Below, in pieces: positions 26,045 to 35,420 of a DNA stretch of 64,000 nt. Each line of letters starts with the position of its first letter. Within the stretch, counting starts at the first letter, position 1. The translations under genes were made by a program, and so were the position numbers. Origin of the DNA: Rickettsiaceae bacterium (GTDB lineage: Bacteria; Pseudomonadota; Alphaproteobacteria; Rickettsiales; Rickettsiaceae); assembly GCA_024236375.1 (NCBI GenBank), contig JACKKP010000001.1:234001-298000 (forward strand), given 5' to 3'. The notes under the pieces are model-generated. The model was not told the DNA's origin. It was given only the letters and a program-made list of their open reading frames with translations, and made no database searches.

Positions 26045-26961
26045 GATTGCATTGGATTAGGTGATTTGAAAGAAATGCACTAAAGCCTGATACAGATCTG
26101 CAATTTCTACTATTTTATCCTTAATCCAACGCTTCATATTAGCCCAGAATTTTTCGATTGGATTGAAGTCAGGGCTGTATGGTGGCAAGAAAATGACCTT
26201 GCAACCAACAGATTCTATCAGTTCTTTCGTCTTCTGAGATTTGTGAAAGGTGGCATTATCCATGATCACCACTTGTCCAGCTTTTAGCTCCTTTATCAAA
26301 AATTGCTCTACCCAAGTTTCAAACAACTTCGTATTACAACTACCATTAAATACCATAGGAGCTATAGGCTTATTAAGGTTTAAACCGGCAATAATGTTGG
26401 TTCTTTGATAATATTTACCACTCTTCTTAGCTCTCAGAGGCTTACCTTTCCTACCCCAGCCTCTATCTCTAACTTCTGTAATGTCAATCCCGCTTTCATC
26501 AATATAAACGAGCTGCTGTGGCCCTATGTCCTTGATCTCTTTGAAGTACTCCTCTCTTCTGACCTCGCTTGCTTCCACATAGGTGAAGGCTTTTTTTTAT
26601 AACTAAATCCTAATTTACTTAATATCCTACTCGCTTGCGAAGCTGTGATCTTGTAAATTTTACCTAATTCATATAATTTAACATTTGAATTAGCTATAAC
26701 ATATTCTGCCATTCCTTTGTGATCTACTTTGCTTCTAAATCCAGGCCTTCTTCTCGCCGATAAAATACCTTCTTTTTTGTACCTACTCCACCAACGATTT
26801 ACTGTGTTCTTATGAAGTCCAAACAAAGTTGACGCTTCTAATTGACTATTACCGTTCTCAATATAATTAATTACTTTCTTTCTTAAGTCTATACTATATG
26901 GCTTCGTTGTCATTTTCCTTTTATTATATCATATGTTATCACCTAATCCAATGCAATTGAC
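26045..26961 (-). mobile_element. IS630-family insertion sequence
   Basis: About 917 bp between two TA dinucleotides (26043-26044 and 26962-26963), the target duplication typical of IS630/Tc1-mariner elements. A 20-bp terminal inverted repeat is exact: attgcattggattaggtgat at 26046-26065 and its complement at 26938-26957. The outermost few bases differ between the ends. It holds one transposase split in two frames. Confidence 0.88.
26057..26913 (-). CDS. IS630-family transposase, two frames joined at an A8 run
   Basis: The first part (26524-26913) has the helix-turn-helix region: DLRKKVINYIENGNSQLEA, then LHKNTVNRWWSRYK. The second part (26057-26578) has the DDE catalytic core: YIDESGID, VIMDNATFH and PYSPDFNPIEKFW. 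The two reading frames meet at eight adenines (26591-26598 on this map, T on the plus strand). Re-reading one A at this slippery A-AAA-AAG type site gives the continuous sequence SYKKKAFTYVEASEVRR, which fits the family. This could be programmed -1 frameshifting, as used by several IS630 elements, or a simple inactivating indel. Full-length product would be about 285 residues. Confidence 0.85.
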
Positions 26962-26963
26962 TA

Positions 26964-27854
26964 TGGCATTGTTAACAAAATAATTTGAATAATTTAGCGA
27001 TAGCAAGAGCTATGAAGCTAAGGAAAGAGTGATCCATTTTATCAAATCTCATAGCGATCCTCTTATTTTCCTTTAATCTACCAAAGAAGCGCTCAATGAT
27101 ATTACGTTTTTTGTATAGTTTAACGTCATAAAAATCTTCAGGAGTTAATACGGAATCCTCTGGTAAATAAACTCCTTTAAATGGTATTACAGGAGTCACT
27201 CCGTGTGATTTAATAATACTCCTAACATTTGCAGTGTCGTACCCCTTGTCGGCCACAAGGTATTTTATTTTATCCCACGGCAGTTCTTGGTTAAGCTCTT
27301 CAAAGCTTTTACAATCTTGTCTTTGCGCTGGAAACAGTTTACAAGCTACAACCGAGTGGTCACTAATTGCAACGTGCATAGTTGTGCCTAAACCCTTTCT
27401 TCCTCTACCGGTCGCTTGTGCTCCTCTCTTTTTTTAAAGCGCCTCCCCCATGTCTGTGCAACGGCACAATTGAACCATCAACGAAGATTATATCTATCGC
27501 TATCTCTTTAAGGCTTTGCAAATAATATAATAACTTCCAAAAGAACCCTTTCTCACTCCATCTTTTATATCTGGTATAAATCGTATGCCAATTGCCATAT
27601 TCCTCAGGTAGATCTCTCCATGATACACCAGTCCTTAAAATATATAGCACTCCACAAAAAAAATTGTAATTACTCACTTTCGTAGGTCTACCTAGTTTTT
27701 GTTTCGCTTCCTCTAAAAATGGCTCTATTAACTCCTTGAATCTCCCTTCTTTTATTGGATATTTTCTCTCTTCTCTCATAATTGAATCCTCTCTATTGTT
27801 CAATTAGCATACCACTTCTCCTATACTTTTAAAATTATTTTGTTAACAATGCCA
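26964..27854 (-). mobile_element. IS5-family insertion sequence (IS427-like group)
   Basis: An 891-bp element with exact 23-bp terminal inverted repeats at 26964-26986 and 27832-27854 (outer ends tggcattgttaac). It is flanked by TA on both sides (26962-26963 and 27855-27856). The left TA is also the right target dinucleotide of the IS630 element, so the two insertions are directly adjacent. Confidence 0.88.
26972..27803 (-). pseudogene. IS5-family transposase, frame broken at an A7 run
   Basis: The N-terminal part (27405-27803) carries the IS5-type domain (GVLYILRTGVSWRDLPEEYG) and the first catalytic aspartate in FVDGSIVPLHRH. The C-terminal part (26972 to about 27430) carries GAQATGRGRKGLGTTMH after frame correction, the second aspartate in VADKGYD and the glutamate in NIIERFFGRLKENKR. 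The frames join at seven adenines (27429-27435). Six adenines would give one open frame, so either one A was inserted or the element relies on slippage. All three catalytic residues remain. I call it a probable pseudogene. Confidence 0.75.
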
Positions 27855-27856
27855 TA

Positions 27857-28155
27857 TTCTGTCATATAGTTATATAAATGAGATTATTCTTGATCATCGT
27901 TATTCATTAAGGCTTAAATGTTAGTGTGTACTAAATAAACAAAAGTTCGGGTTAGTATTTGCGCGCCTAATATAATCATTTGGTATTACACTCTAAAGCT
28001 GATTCAATAGTCTTACAATTTTTTCTCTTTATAAGCCAACTTATCAAAAGCTAAAAAATCAGACTTAGTATCATAACAAATTATCTGCTTTATCTTGCAT
28101 CGACCGAAAAATATTTTATGATTTATTTGCTATCGTTTTTATAATAATTGGGTCA
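27857..28155. other. Intergenic region after the IS elements, no gene seen
   Basis: 299 bp of AT-rich DNA between the IS5-family element and yihY. No open frame with a ribosome site, no RNA gene and no strong promoter pair were found. Confidence 0.5.
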
Positions 28156-28968
28156 ATGAATATAATCAGGAATATTTTTCAGGCAATCTACAATATGATT
28201 AATCATGATGGGGTTGAACATGCCGGTTATATGGCATTTATAATGATTTTGTCAATTTTTCCATTTTTTGTTTTCATTCTTGCGTTCGCAAATTTTGTTC
28301 ATATGTCTGAACTTGGACAGTTATTTGTTGAAATAGTAATACAAAATCTTCCACAATATTCTGCTGAGTCGATTAAAATGGGTGTGTCTGAATTTCAAAC
28401 TGCACCTCCTGAAGAATTGTTAACTTTAGCAGTGATCGGCGCTATGTGGACATCATCTTCATTTGTAGAATGTTTAAGAACTATATTAAATAGAGTATAT
28501 CGTGTGTATAACGCCCCAAATTATATATTGCGTAGACTTCTCAGTATTTTCCAGTTTTTAATAATTAGTTTTACGATTTTATTTGCGATGTTGATATTAG
28601 TGATTGTACCTTCTATAATTGATGAATTAAATTCAGTAACAAATTTAGTTGATGATAATCTAGATCTAGTTGATATTTTACGATATAGTGTAATTTTTTT
28701 GGCATTATTTTTTACGGTGAGTTCTCTATATTATTTTATTCCTAATATTAAGTTAAATTTTATAGAAGTTATACCAGGCACATTTTTAGTTATTAGTTTT
28801 TGGTTTATTAGCGGATATTTATTGTCAGAATATATTAGTTACTATAATCAATTCAATGTAATATATGGTTCTCTTGGTAGTATTATCATTACTTTGATAT
28901 TTTTTTATATCATAAATATGATCTTTATCATTGGCGCAGAATTTAATTATCTAGTATTTAGAAATTAA
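28156..28968 (+). CDS. yihY: YihY/BrkB family inner membrane protein
   Basis: A 270-residue polytopic membrane protein of the YihY/virulence factor BrkB family. Typical segments are HAGYMAFIMILSIFPFFVFIL near the start, WTSSSFVECLRTILNRVY in the middle, YYFIPNIKLNF and YGSLGSIIITLIFFYIINMIFIIGAEFN at the end. About six transmembrane helices can be counted. The molecular function is not settled; it was wrongly linked to RNase BN in older annotation. yaaA starts two bases after its stop, and both are likely cotranscribed. Confidence 0.9.
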   Translation: MNIIRNIFQAIYNMINHDGVEHAGYMAFIMILSIFPFFVFILAFANFVHMSELGQLFVEIVIQNLPQYSAESIKMGVSEFQTAPPEELLTLAVIGAMWTSSSFVECLRTILNRVYRVYNAPNYILRRLLSIFQFLIISFTILFAMLILVIVPSIIDELNSVTNLVDDNLDLVDILRYSVIFLALFFTVSSLYYFIPNIKLNFIEVIPGTFLVISFWFISGYLLSEYISYYNQFNVIYGSLGSIIITLIFFYIINMIFIIGAEFNYLVFRN

Positions 28969-28969
28969 T

Positions 28970-29728
28970 ATGTTAATTATTATCTCTTCTGCAAAAACAA
29001 TGAAAAATGATGGTTGGAGTATAGTAGATCAAACATCATATGAGCATAATAATGATCAAACCCATAGCCTGCTACAGGCACTAAAATCTTTTTCGCTGCA
29101 AGAGCTGGAAAAAGTTCTAGGAGTTAGTAGGAATTTAGCAGAAATTAATTTCAAGCGTTATCAAAATTTCGAAAATTTGGGGAAACAAGCGGCATTTTAT
29201 GCTTATGATGGAGATGTATATAAAAATATCTCACGGGATAATCTTAGTCCACCGCAAATTGATTACCTATCACAACACCTGAAAATTATTTCCGGATTTT
29301 ATGGTTTACTCAGCGCCTTTGATAAGATTAAGCCATATCGTTTGGAAATGAGTAGTAAATTACCTCAAATCTCATCAAAAAGTTTGAATATATTTTGGCG
29401 TGATTTCATTACAGAAAATTTGCAAAAAGAACTGGCAAAGCATAGAGAAAAAGTAATATTGAATCTTGCTTCAAATGAATATTCTAGCGTAATTGATAGG
29501 AAGAAATTAAATAGCAAAATAATTGATGTATTTTTTCTTGAACATAAGATGGGCACATTAAAAAATATTGCTATAAATGCTAAGCGTGCGAGAGGAATGT
29601 TATTAAATTATATGATACAAAATCAATTGACTATTCCTGAAAAAGCTCAAGAATTTAAGCTCAGTGGATATAAATTTGATCCTAAACTTTCTGATGATAA
29701 TAATTACTATTTTATTAGATATAATTAA
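28970..29728 (+). CDS. yaaA: Peroxide stress protein YaaA (UPF0246, DUF328)
   Basis: A 252-residue cytoplasmic protein of the YaaA family, which in E. coli lowers free intracellular iron and oxidative DNA damage during peroxide stress. Family marks are the start MLIIISSAKTM, the ALKSFSLQELEKVLGVS segment, PAxxAYDGDVY-like AFYAYDGDVYKNI, LSGFYGLLxxxDxIxPYRLEM-like ISGFYGLLSAFDKIKPYRLEM, and LNLASNEYSSVI. It directly follows yihY. The length is normal. Confidence 0.93.
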   Translation: MLIIISSAKTMKNDGWSIVDQTSYEHNNDQTHSLLQALKSFSLQELEKVLGVSRNLAEINFKRYQNFENLGKQAAFYAYDGDVYKNISRDNLSPPQIDYLSQHLKIISGFYGLLSAFDKIKPYRLEMSSKLPQISSKSLNIFWRDFITENLQKELAKHREKVILNLASNEYSSVIDRKKLNSKIIDVFFLEHKMGTLKNIAINAKRARGMLLNYMIQNQLTIPEKAQEFKLSGYKFDPKLSDDNNYYFIRYN

Positions 29729-29787
29729 TTGGTTCTCAAATGATTGTTGGTAGTGTATAACCATTATGGTTAAAAAATAGGAAAGTA

Positions 29788-30984
29788 ATGTTTGATTATA
29801 ATTTAGCATTTCGTCAGCAAGTATCTGCTATTAAAGATGAAAAAAGATATAGAGAATTTGTCGGTCTACAACGCGCCCTTGGTAAACTACCTTTTGCAAC
29901 TCATAATGGTAAAGAAATAATTGTTTGGTGTATTAACGATTATTTAGGAATGAGTCAGCACCCTGCTGTTATCACGGCAGCTCAGAAATCACTGATACAA
30001 AATGGTTTAGGCTCAGGAGGTACACGTAATATTGGTGGTAATAGTGTTGCGATCGTTAAGCTTGAAGAAACAATTGCTAAACTACATAATAAAGAAAGTG
30101 CTTTAGTTTTTACTTCGGGATATGTTGCAAATGAAGCTGCTCTTACTGCAGTTGCAAAGGTAATTCCAAATATAATATATTTTTCAGATGAATTAAATCA
30201 TGCTTCTATAATCTCGGGAATTGGCAATTCCCGTGCAGAAAAATATATTTATAAGCATCTAGATATGCACGATCTAGAAGACAAACTAAAAACTGTTGAT
30301 TATAATCATCCTAAAATGATTATTTTTGAGTCTACTTATTCAATGAATGGTTTAATTTCACCACTTAAAAAAATATGTGAATTAGCTAAAAAATATAATG
30401 CTATGACCTATATTGATGAGGTACATAGTGTTGGTTTATATGGTAAAGGTGGTGCTGGTATAGCAGACATGTATAATCTAGCTGACGAAATAGATATAAT
30501 TCAAGGTACATTAGCCAAAGCCTACGGAACAATTGGTGGGTATATAAGTGGTAAAAATGAGATTATAGACACAGTGAGATCAATATCTAGAGGTTTTATA
30601 TTTACTACATCACTACCACCATTGATTGCTGATGCAGCTAATGCTAGTATAATGCACTTAATGGCGTCGGATGAGGAAAGAGATAAACATCAATATATCG
30701 TGAAATTACTTAAGAAATCGCTAAAAGAAGCAGGAATCAAATTTATCGAGAATGATACTCACATAATACCTGTGATTATTGGAGATCCGCAATTGGTTTA
30801 TCAAGTATCGAAATTACTTTTAGAAAAATATAGCATTTTTATTCAATATATTAATTTTCCTACTGTGCCAAAAAATACTGAAAGATTAAGAATAACTCCA
30901 ACACCATTTCATACAGAAGCAATGGTTCAAGAATTAGTAATAACATTACAAAAAATATTTATCGAATTAGATATAAAGCAATAA
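29788..30984 (+). CDS. hemA: 5-aminolevulinate synthase
   Basis: First enzyme of the alphaproteobacterial (Shemin) heme pathway, joining glycine and succinyl-CoA with PLP. The 398-residue protein shows WCINDYLGMSQHPAVI, the GSGGTRNIGGNS glycine loop, FSDELNHASIISGI, the PLP-aspartate segment YIDEVHSVGLYG and the PLP lysine K244 in TLAKAYGTIGGYI. The purine-rich site aggaaag precedes the ATG. hemA is retained by Rickettsia and many relatives. hemD is present later in this window at 63102. lgt starts three bases after its stop. Confidence 0.95.
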   Translation: MFDYNLAFRQQVSAIKDEKRYREFVGLQRALGKLPFATHNGKEIIVWCINDYLGMSQHPAVITAAQKSLIQNGLGSGGTRNIGGNSVAIVKLEETIAKLHNKESALVFTSGYVANEAALTAVAKVIPNIIYFSDELNHASIISGIGNSRAEKYIYKHLDMHDLEDKLKTVDYNHPKMIIFESTYSMNGLISPLKKICELAKKYNAMTYIDEVHSVGLYGKGGAGIADMYNLADEIDIIQGTLAKAYGTIGGYISGKNEIIDTVRSISRGFIFTTSLPPLIADAANASIMHLMASDEERDKHQYIVKLLKKSLKEAGIKFIENDTHIIPVIIGDPQLVYQVSKLLLEKYSIFIQYINFPTVPKNTERLRITPTPFHTEAMVQELVITLQKIFIELDIKQ

Positions 30985-30987
30985 ATT

Positions 30988-31782
30988 ATGCTGAAATTTC
31001 CAGACATTGATCCAGTAATAATATCTATAGGTCCTATAGATATTCATTGGTATGCTTTTGCATATGTAGTAGGTATTCTGATCGGATGGTATTATTGTGA
31101 CCAATTAATTAAACGTAATTATGCCCATGGCATCACTAAAGAAAATTTAGATGATTTTATTTCTTGGTTAATCCTTAGCATAATTATTGGCGGACGCTTA
31201 GGTTATGTGATATTTTATGATCCAGTTAAATATTTAGCTGCGCCATTAGAGATTTTGAAAACCTATAAAGGTGGAATGTCGTTTCATGGTGGCATGATAG
31301 GAGTGCTTATTGCATCATTAGCCTTTTGTAAAAAAAATAAAGTCAATTTTTTTCATTTAATTGATTTAATTGCTACGGCGACACCTATAGCATTGTTTTT
31401 AGGTCGTATTGCTAATTTTATTAATGGAGAATTATATGGACGTGTTACACATCTTCCATGGGCGATGATTTTTCCTCATAGTGACATGTTGCCTCGCCAT
31501 CCAAGCCAGCTATATGAAGCATTTTTAGAAGGCATAATACTATTTTTGATATTACATTATCAAGTGATATATAAACTTGCCTTAAAAAACCGTGGTTTAC
31601 TCACGGGTTATTTCTTGTCTTTCTATGCGCTTTTCCGCATTATAGTAGAGTTTATTAGAGAACCAGATGAAAAATTAGGTTATTTTGCACAATATTTTAC
31701 AATGGGTCAAATGCTTTCAATACCCATGTTGTTAGTTGGAATATTTTTGTTATTAAAAGCTAAAAATGCCTATAGATCTTAA
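30988..31782 (+). CDS. lgt: Prolipoprotein diacylglyceryl transferase
   Basis: Inner membrane enzyme that attaches diacylglycerol to the lipobox cysteine of prelipoproteins. The 264-residue protein has about seven transmembrane helices. Diagnostic segments are IHWYAFAYVVGI, the GGRLGYVIFYDP motif, GGMSFHGGMIGV and the Lgt signature GRIANFINGELYGR, followed by RHPSQLYEAFLEG. It lies between hemA and midA and overlaps midA by 17 bases, an lgt-midA pairing seen in alphaproteobacteria. One likely substrate in this window is the VirB6-type lipoprotein at 56761. Confidence 0.96.
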   Translation: MLKFPDIDPVIISIGPIDIHWYAFAYVVGILIGWYYCDQLIKRNYAHGITKENLDDFISWLILSIIIGGRLGYVIFYDPVKYLAAPLEILKTYKGGMSFHGGMIGVLIASLAFCKKNKVNFFHLIDLIATATPIALFLGRIANFINGELYGRVTHLPWAMIFPHSDMLPRHPSQLYEAFLEGIILFLILHYQVIYKLALKNRGLLTGYFLSFYALFRIIVEFIREPDEKLGYFAQYFTMGQMLSIPMLLVGIFLLLKAKNAYRS

Positions 31783-32848
31783 TATCCGGAAAATAATAAA
31801 AGACAATGGATATATTCCAATTGATGAAGTAATGAGACAAGTTTTGTCAGATAACGGCAATTCTTATTACCGCAATATAAAACATATAGGATCTCAAGGT
31901 GATTTTATTACCGCGCCAGAAATTTCTCAATTATTTGGAGAAATGGTTGCAGTATGGTTGGTTACTAAATGGCAATCAATTGGTAGTCCTCTCAATTTCT
32001 GTTTATTAGAATTAGGGCCTGGGCAAGGTACATTAATGCATGATATCATCAGAACAAGTCAAGCCATAGCTCCAGATATGCTAAAAGCGACAAACATATA
32101 TTTATATGAGATTAATCCTTATTTTGTTTCTCTACAAAAAAATCATTTACAGCAATATGGACAAATTAATTGGATTGATAATTTGGATAATCTACCTAAT
32201 CTGCCTCTTATCGTTATAGCTAATGAATTTTTTGATGCAATGCCAATTAAGCAATATATAAAAATTGGTAAATACTGGCAAGAATCTGTGATGATTGAGG
32301 ATCCTGTGAGTTCAATCATCAAATATAGTAATATTGGTATTTCTAATAATTTACATACTCAGTTTGACTTAGAACATCCACATTCTACTGATTGTTCTAT
32401 ATTAGAAGAATCGATAGAATCGCTTAGAATTACTAGAATTTTAAGTAACAAAATCAACAAAAACGGTGGTAGTATGTTAATCATTGATTATGGTTATTAC
32501 ATAACACCAGAAGTGCGTAGCAGTAAGCAGTATATTTCTACTTTGCAAGCAATTAAAAATCATCAATATGTACCTATAATAGATTATTTAGGTGAAGCTG
32601 ACTTAAGCGCTCATGTAGATTTTTATGCCATAGCGAAAGCATGTTCAGAATATGGACATTTTACTTATAATTTTAATACGCAAGGTAATTTTTTAAAAAA
32701 TTACGGCATTAATATCAGGGCTTCAATATTAAAACACCAATCTAACAAAAAATTGCATAATATTATTGATAGGCAGCTCGAAAGACTCACTTGTTCAAGC
32801 TTAATGGGTGAATTATTCAAGACTTTAGAGGTGGATAAATCAATGTAA
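31766..32848 (+). CDS. SAM-dependent methyltransferase, MidA/NDUFAF7 family (DUF185)
   Basis: A 360-residue member of the family that includes mitochondrial MidA/NDUFAF7, an arginine methyltransferase needed for complex I assembly. Typical are the early segment GDFITAPEISQLFGEM, the SAM-binding LLELGPGQGTLMHDI, VIANEFFDAMPIKQ and LIIDYGYY. A role in complex I assembly is known for the mitochondrial protein and is inferred here. The start overlaps lgt by 17 bases, consistent with translational coupling. Confidence 0.9.
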   Translation: MPIDLNIRKIIKDNGYIPIDEVMRQVLSDNGNSYYRNIKHIGSQGDFITAPEISQLFGEMVAVWLVTKWQSIGSPLNFCLLELGPGQGTLMHDIIRTSQAIAPDMLKATNIYLYEINPYFVSLQKNHLQQYGQINWIDNLDNLPNLPLIVIANEFFDAMPIKQYIKIGKYWQESVMIEDPVSSIIKYSNIGISNNLHTQFDLEHPHSTDCSILEESIESLRITRILSNKINKNGGSMLIIDYGYYITPEVRSSKQYISTLQAIKNHQYVPIIDYLGEADLSAHVDFYAIAKACSEYGHFTYNFNTQGNFLKNYGINIRASILKHQSNKKLHNIIDRQLERLTCSSLMGELFKTLEVDKSM

Positions 32849-33064
32849 ATTATATTATTGCTGAACAATTTTAATTGATAATAATTCTTGAGATTATAAT
32901 ATCATGTTTTGATACAACAGTAGTGGCTCCCACAATTGTATTATTATTTCAGGATTTGATATCAAAAAGTTAATGAATATAAATACTACTTACTAGTAAT
33001 TAATTGATTGGATATAAAACACAAACATAAGACAAGAAAAATATTTTTAGCAAAAATAAATCGA

Positions 33065-33286
33065 TTATAGCTGTGCTAGCTTAACCATTTTATTTTTTTC
33101 TTTGTCCCAAGTATATTGAGTATTGACTGTTTTTATTTCAGTTACTATAACATCTCCGTTAGGTAATTGAGCGATATCCAAGCCTCTGCGCAAGGAGTCA
33201 ACTATTAGTTTAGTTGAATTACAAATATAAGATATGTCGGAAAATAGATTGTCGTTATTTGTAACGTTTTCTTCATTCTTGCTCAT
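33065..33286 (-). CDS. Small conserved rickettsial protein (DUF2671-like)
   Basis: A 73-residue soluble protein. The acidic N-terminus (MSKNEENVTNNDNLFSDI) precedes the conserved-looking core YICNSTKLIVDSLRRGLDIA, then QLPNGDVIVTEIKTVNTQYTW. I recall rickettsial DUF2671 proteins with this style (tendency to 'QLPTGDIIxTE...VNTQY'), but cannot verify it. Function is unknown. It is divergent from the ABC exporter at 33523, with 236 bp between, and stands alone. Confidence 0.65.
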   Translation of the reverse strand: MSKNEENVTNNDNLFSDISYICNSTKLIVDSLRRGLDIAQLPNGDVIVTEIKTVNTQYTWDKEKNKMVKLAQL

Positions 33287-33465
33287 AATAGTTAATCTAA
33301 TTTATATATATTAATATAAGAGTTAATCTTAATTAGCTGTGGAAATATACACTAACATATATTAAAGTTTATTGCAAGCGGTTTTTAAAGAAAAGCTTAA
33401 CACATTAAGTTAACACCTTAAGAGACAAAATTAGCTTTTAATATTATATTATTAAAAGTAAAGTA

Positions 33466-33474
33466 TGTTATACT
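33466..33474 (+). promoter_or_regulatory. Extended -10 element before the ABC exporter gene
   Basis: TGTTATACT at 33466-33474 has the TG-N-TATAAT form of an extended -10. There is no good -35 at the right distance. It would place the start of transcription about 40 bp before the ATG at 33523. Confidence 0.35.
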
Positions 33475-33522
33475 CTAACAATTATCAACTGCTATTGAGT
33501 TAAGTTATTAAAGAGACAAAGA

Positions 33523-35310
33523 ATGAAAGAATTTGATCTAAAAAAGTTTGCAGAAAATGATTCTAAATCATTATTCACTTTTTTCAGATTATACAAACAT
33601 TTTATATATAATCGTAACAAGAAACATATTTTATCATTATGTTTTTTGATCTTTATAGCTGGTTTAGCTCCGGTAATTGATAGTTTGTTCTTGCAAAGTC
33701 TTACCGACTCAATTGAATTTTATGTGGATAATGATTCTAGCGACATTTTAACTGTATCATTAAAATGGGTTATAGCTTATCTCTTATGGTGGGAGGGGTG
33801 TAATTACCTTTGGCGTTCTTATGATTATTTATATTTGCGGGCGGCACCTAAAATGAAAGCTGATGTTATTAATGACTTTTACAATTATGTTCAATTTCAC
33901 AGCCATAATTTCTTTCAATCAAATTTAGCAGGTGATATTTCTAATAGGATTACAGAGGCAGCAAGTTCATTAGAATGGATTTTTGCTTCAATTAACGAGA
34001 AGATATTTAGAAAATTAGTAATGTTATTAACAACTATAGGAGCATTATATTGGGTCAATCCGATTATTGCGCTAATTTTTGTGGTATGGTTATCAGTTTT
34101 TCTTGGTATTAGTATATTTTTCTCCAAACGAATCAATAAATATTCAGTAAAATTTAATAAAGATAAAGCCAATGTAGCAGGAAAAATTGTTGATTCTATA
34201 GCTAATATTTCAGCGGTGCGAATATTTTCTGCTCAAAAGTTTGAAACAAGATATTTAAATCGTGCTATTGATGGTGTGATTGCAAGTGATCGTAATTTGC
34301 AGTGGTTTATGCTGAAATTACGCTATGTGCTTAGTATTTCTTGCAGTACAATGATTGGGTTTTTGATATATTACACTATATCATTACGTTCTGATAATTT
34401 GATTAGTACAGGACAATGCGTAATGATTATCACATTATGTACTGAAGTAGTTAGTAATGTATGGGACCTTACGCAAGATTTTGGCGATTTGTTTGAATAT
34501 ATTGGTTCATTTAATCAAAGCTTAAGCTTGTTTAAAGAATATGAAATTGTCGAGAGTGAAACAGCTAAAGATCTTGTAATCACTGACCCTCAGATCACAT
34601 TTAATAAAGTATGTTTTGATTACAAGCAAAATTATAATCATTTTGAAAATCAGTCACTCATTATACCAGCCTATCAAAGGGTAGGATTAGTAGGTTTTTC
34701 TGCGTCTGGTAAAACAACTTTTACTAGAATGATTAATAGAACATATAATATTAGATCTGGTGAGATAATAATTGACCAATATAATATTAATGATTTTTCA
34801 TTAGAAAGTTTGAACAGGAATATTTCTGTGATTCCTCAAGAACCAATATTATTTCATCGCACTATAAGAGAAAATATTGCTTATGCAAAACCCGATAGTA
34901 GCGAAGAAGAAATAATCAACGCTGCGAGTTTAGCTCATATGCATGAGCATATTATGCGATTACCTGAGCAGTATGATACTATTTGTGGTGAACGAGGTAA
35001 TAATCTTTCAGGTGGGCAGCGTCAAAGAATCAGCATTGCTAGAGCATTTCTAGAAGATGCCCCAATATTAATTATCGATGAGGCAACAAGTTCTCTTGAT
35101 TCCCATACAGAAAAACTTATCCAAGAATCTTTAAATATACTTATGCAGGGTAGAACTGTGATAGTTATTGCACATAGATTATCAACTTTACTCAATATGG
35201 ATAGAATTTTAGTTTTTGATAAAGGGCAAATAGTCGAAGATGGTACACATGAGGAGCTGCTACAAAGAGGGAAATTATATAAATTATTGTGGAATCACTA
35301 TAGAACTTAG
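33523..35310 (+). CDS. ABC exporter, fused permease and ATPase (MsbA-like)
   Basis: A 595-residue half-transporter with an N-terminal six-helix membrane domain (about residues 30-330) and a C-terminal nucleotide-binding domain. Walker A is GFSASGKTT, the signature is LSGGQRQR, Walker B is ILIIDEATSSLD and the switch histidine is in VIAHRLSTLL. By architecture it is a homodimeric exporter of the lipid/multidrug class; MsbA-type lipid A flipping or drug export are both possible. The unusual tryptophan-rich stretch YLLWWEGCNYLWRSYDY lies in the membrane domain. The preceding region has an extended -10 and a gagac ribosome site. Monocistronic. Confidence 0.92.
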   Translation: MKEFDLKKFAENDSKSLFTFFRLYKHFIYNRNKKHILSLCFLIFIAGLAPVIDSLFLQSLTDSIEFYVDNDSSDILTVSLKWVIAYLLWWEGCNYLWRSYDYLYLRAAPKMKADVINDFYNYVQFHSHNFFQSNLAGDISNRITEAASSLEWIFASINEKIFRKLVMLLTTIGALYWVNPIIALIFVVWLSVFLGISIFFSKRINKYSVKFNKDKANVAGKIVDSIANISAVRIFSAQKFETRYLNRAIDGVIASDRNLQWFMLKLRYVLSISCSTMIGFLIYYTISLRSDNLISTGQCVMIITLCTEVVSNVWDLTQDFGDLFEYIGSFNQSLSLFKEYEIVESETAKDLVITDPQITFNKVCFDYKQNYNHFENQSLIIPAYQRVGLVGFSASGKTTFTRMINRTYNIRSGEIIIDQYNINDFSLESLNRNISVIPQEPILFHRTIRENIAYAKPDSSEEEIINAASLAHMHEHIMRLPEQYDTICGERGNNLSGGQRQRISIARAFLEDAPILIIDEATSSLDSHTEKLIQESLNILMQGRTVIVIAHRLSTLLNMDRILVFDKGQIVEDGTHEELLQRGKLYKLLWNHYRT

Positions 35311-35386
35311 ACCTATTAGCCACAATATAGAGTAAATTTTACTTTCTTTATCAAGTTTAAGAGCTATTTTAGCTTTAAATAGATTA

Positions 35387-35418
35387 AGATTTACTGAAAA
35401 AGTGAATTCAGTAAATCT
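35387..35418 (+). promoter_or_regulatory. Perfect 12-bp stem-loop next to a start codon
   Basis: agatttactgaa (35387-35398) and ttcagtaaatct (35407-35418) are exact complements with an 8-base loop aaagtgaa, ending two bases before the ATG at 35421. The stem covers the whole expected ribosome-binding site; the only purine-rich candidate is in the loop. It could regulate translation, or be the end of the upstream exporter transcript. Confidence 0.5.
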
Positions 35419-35420
35419 AT

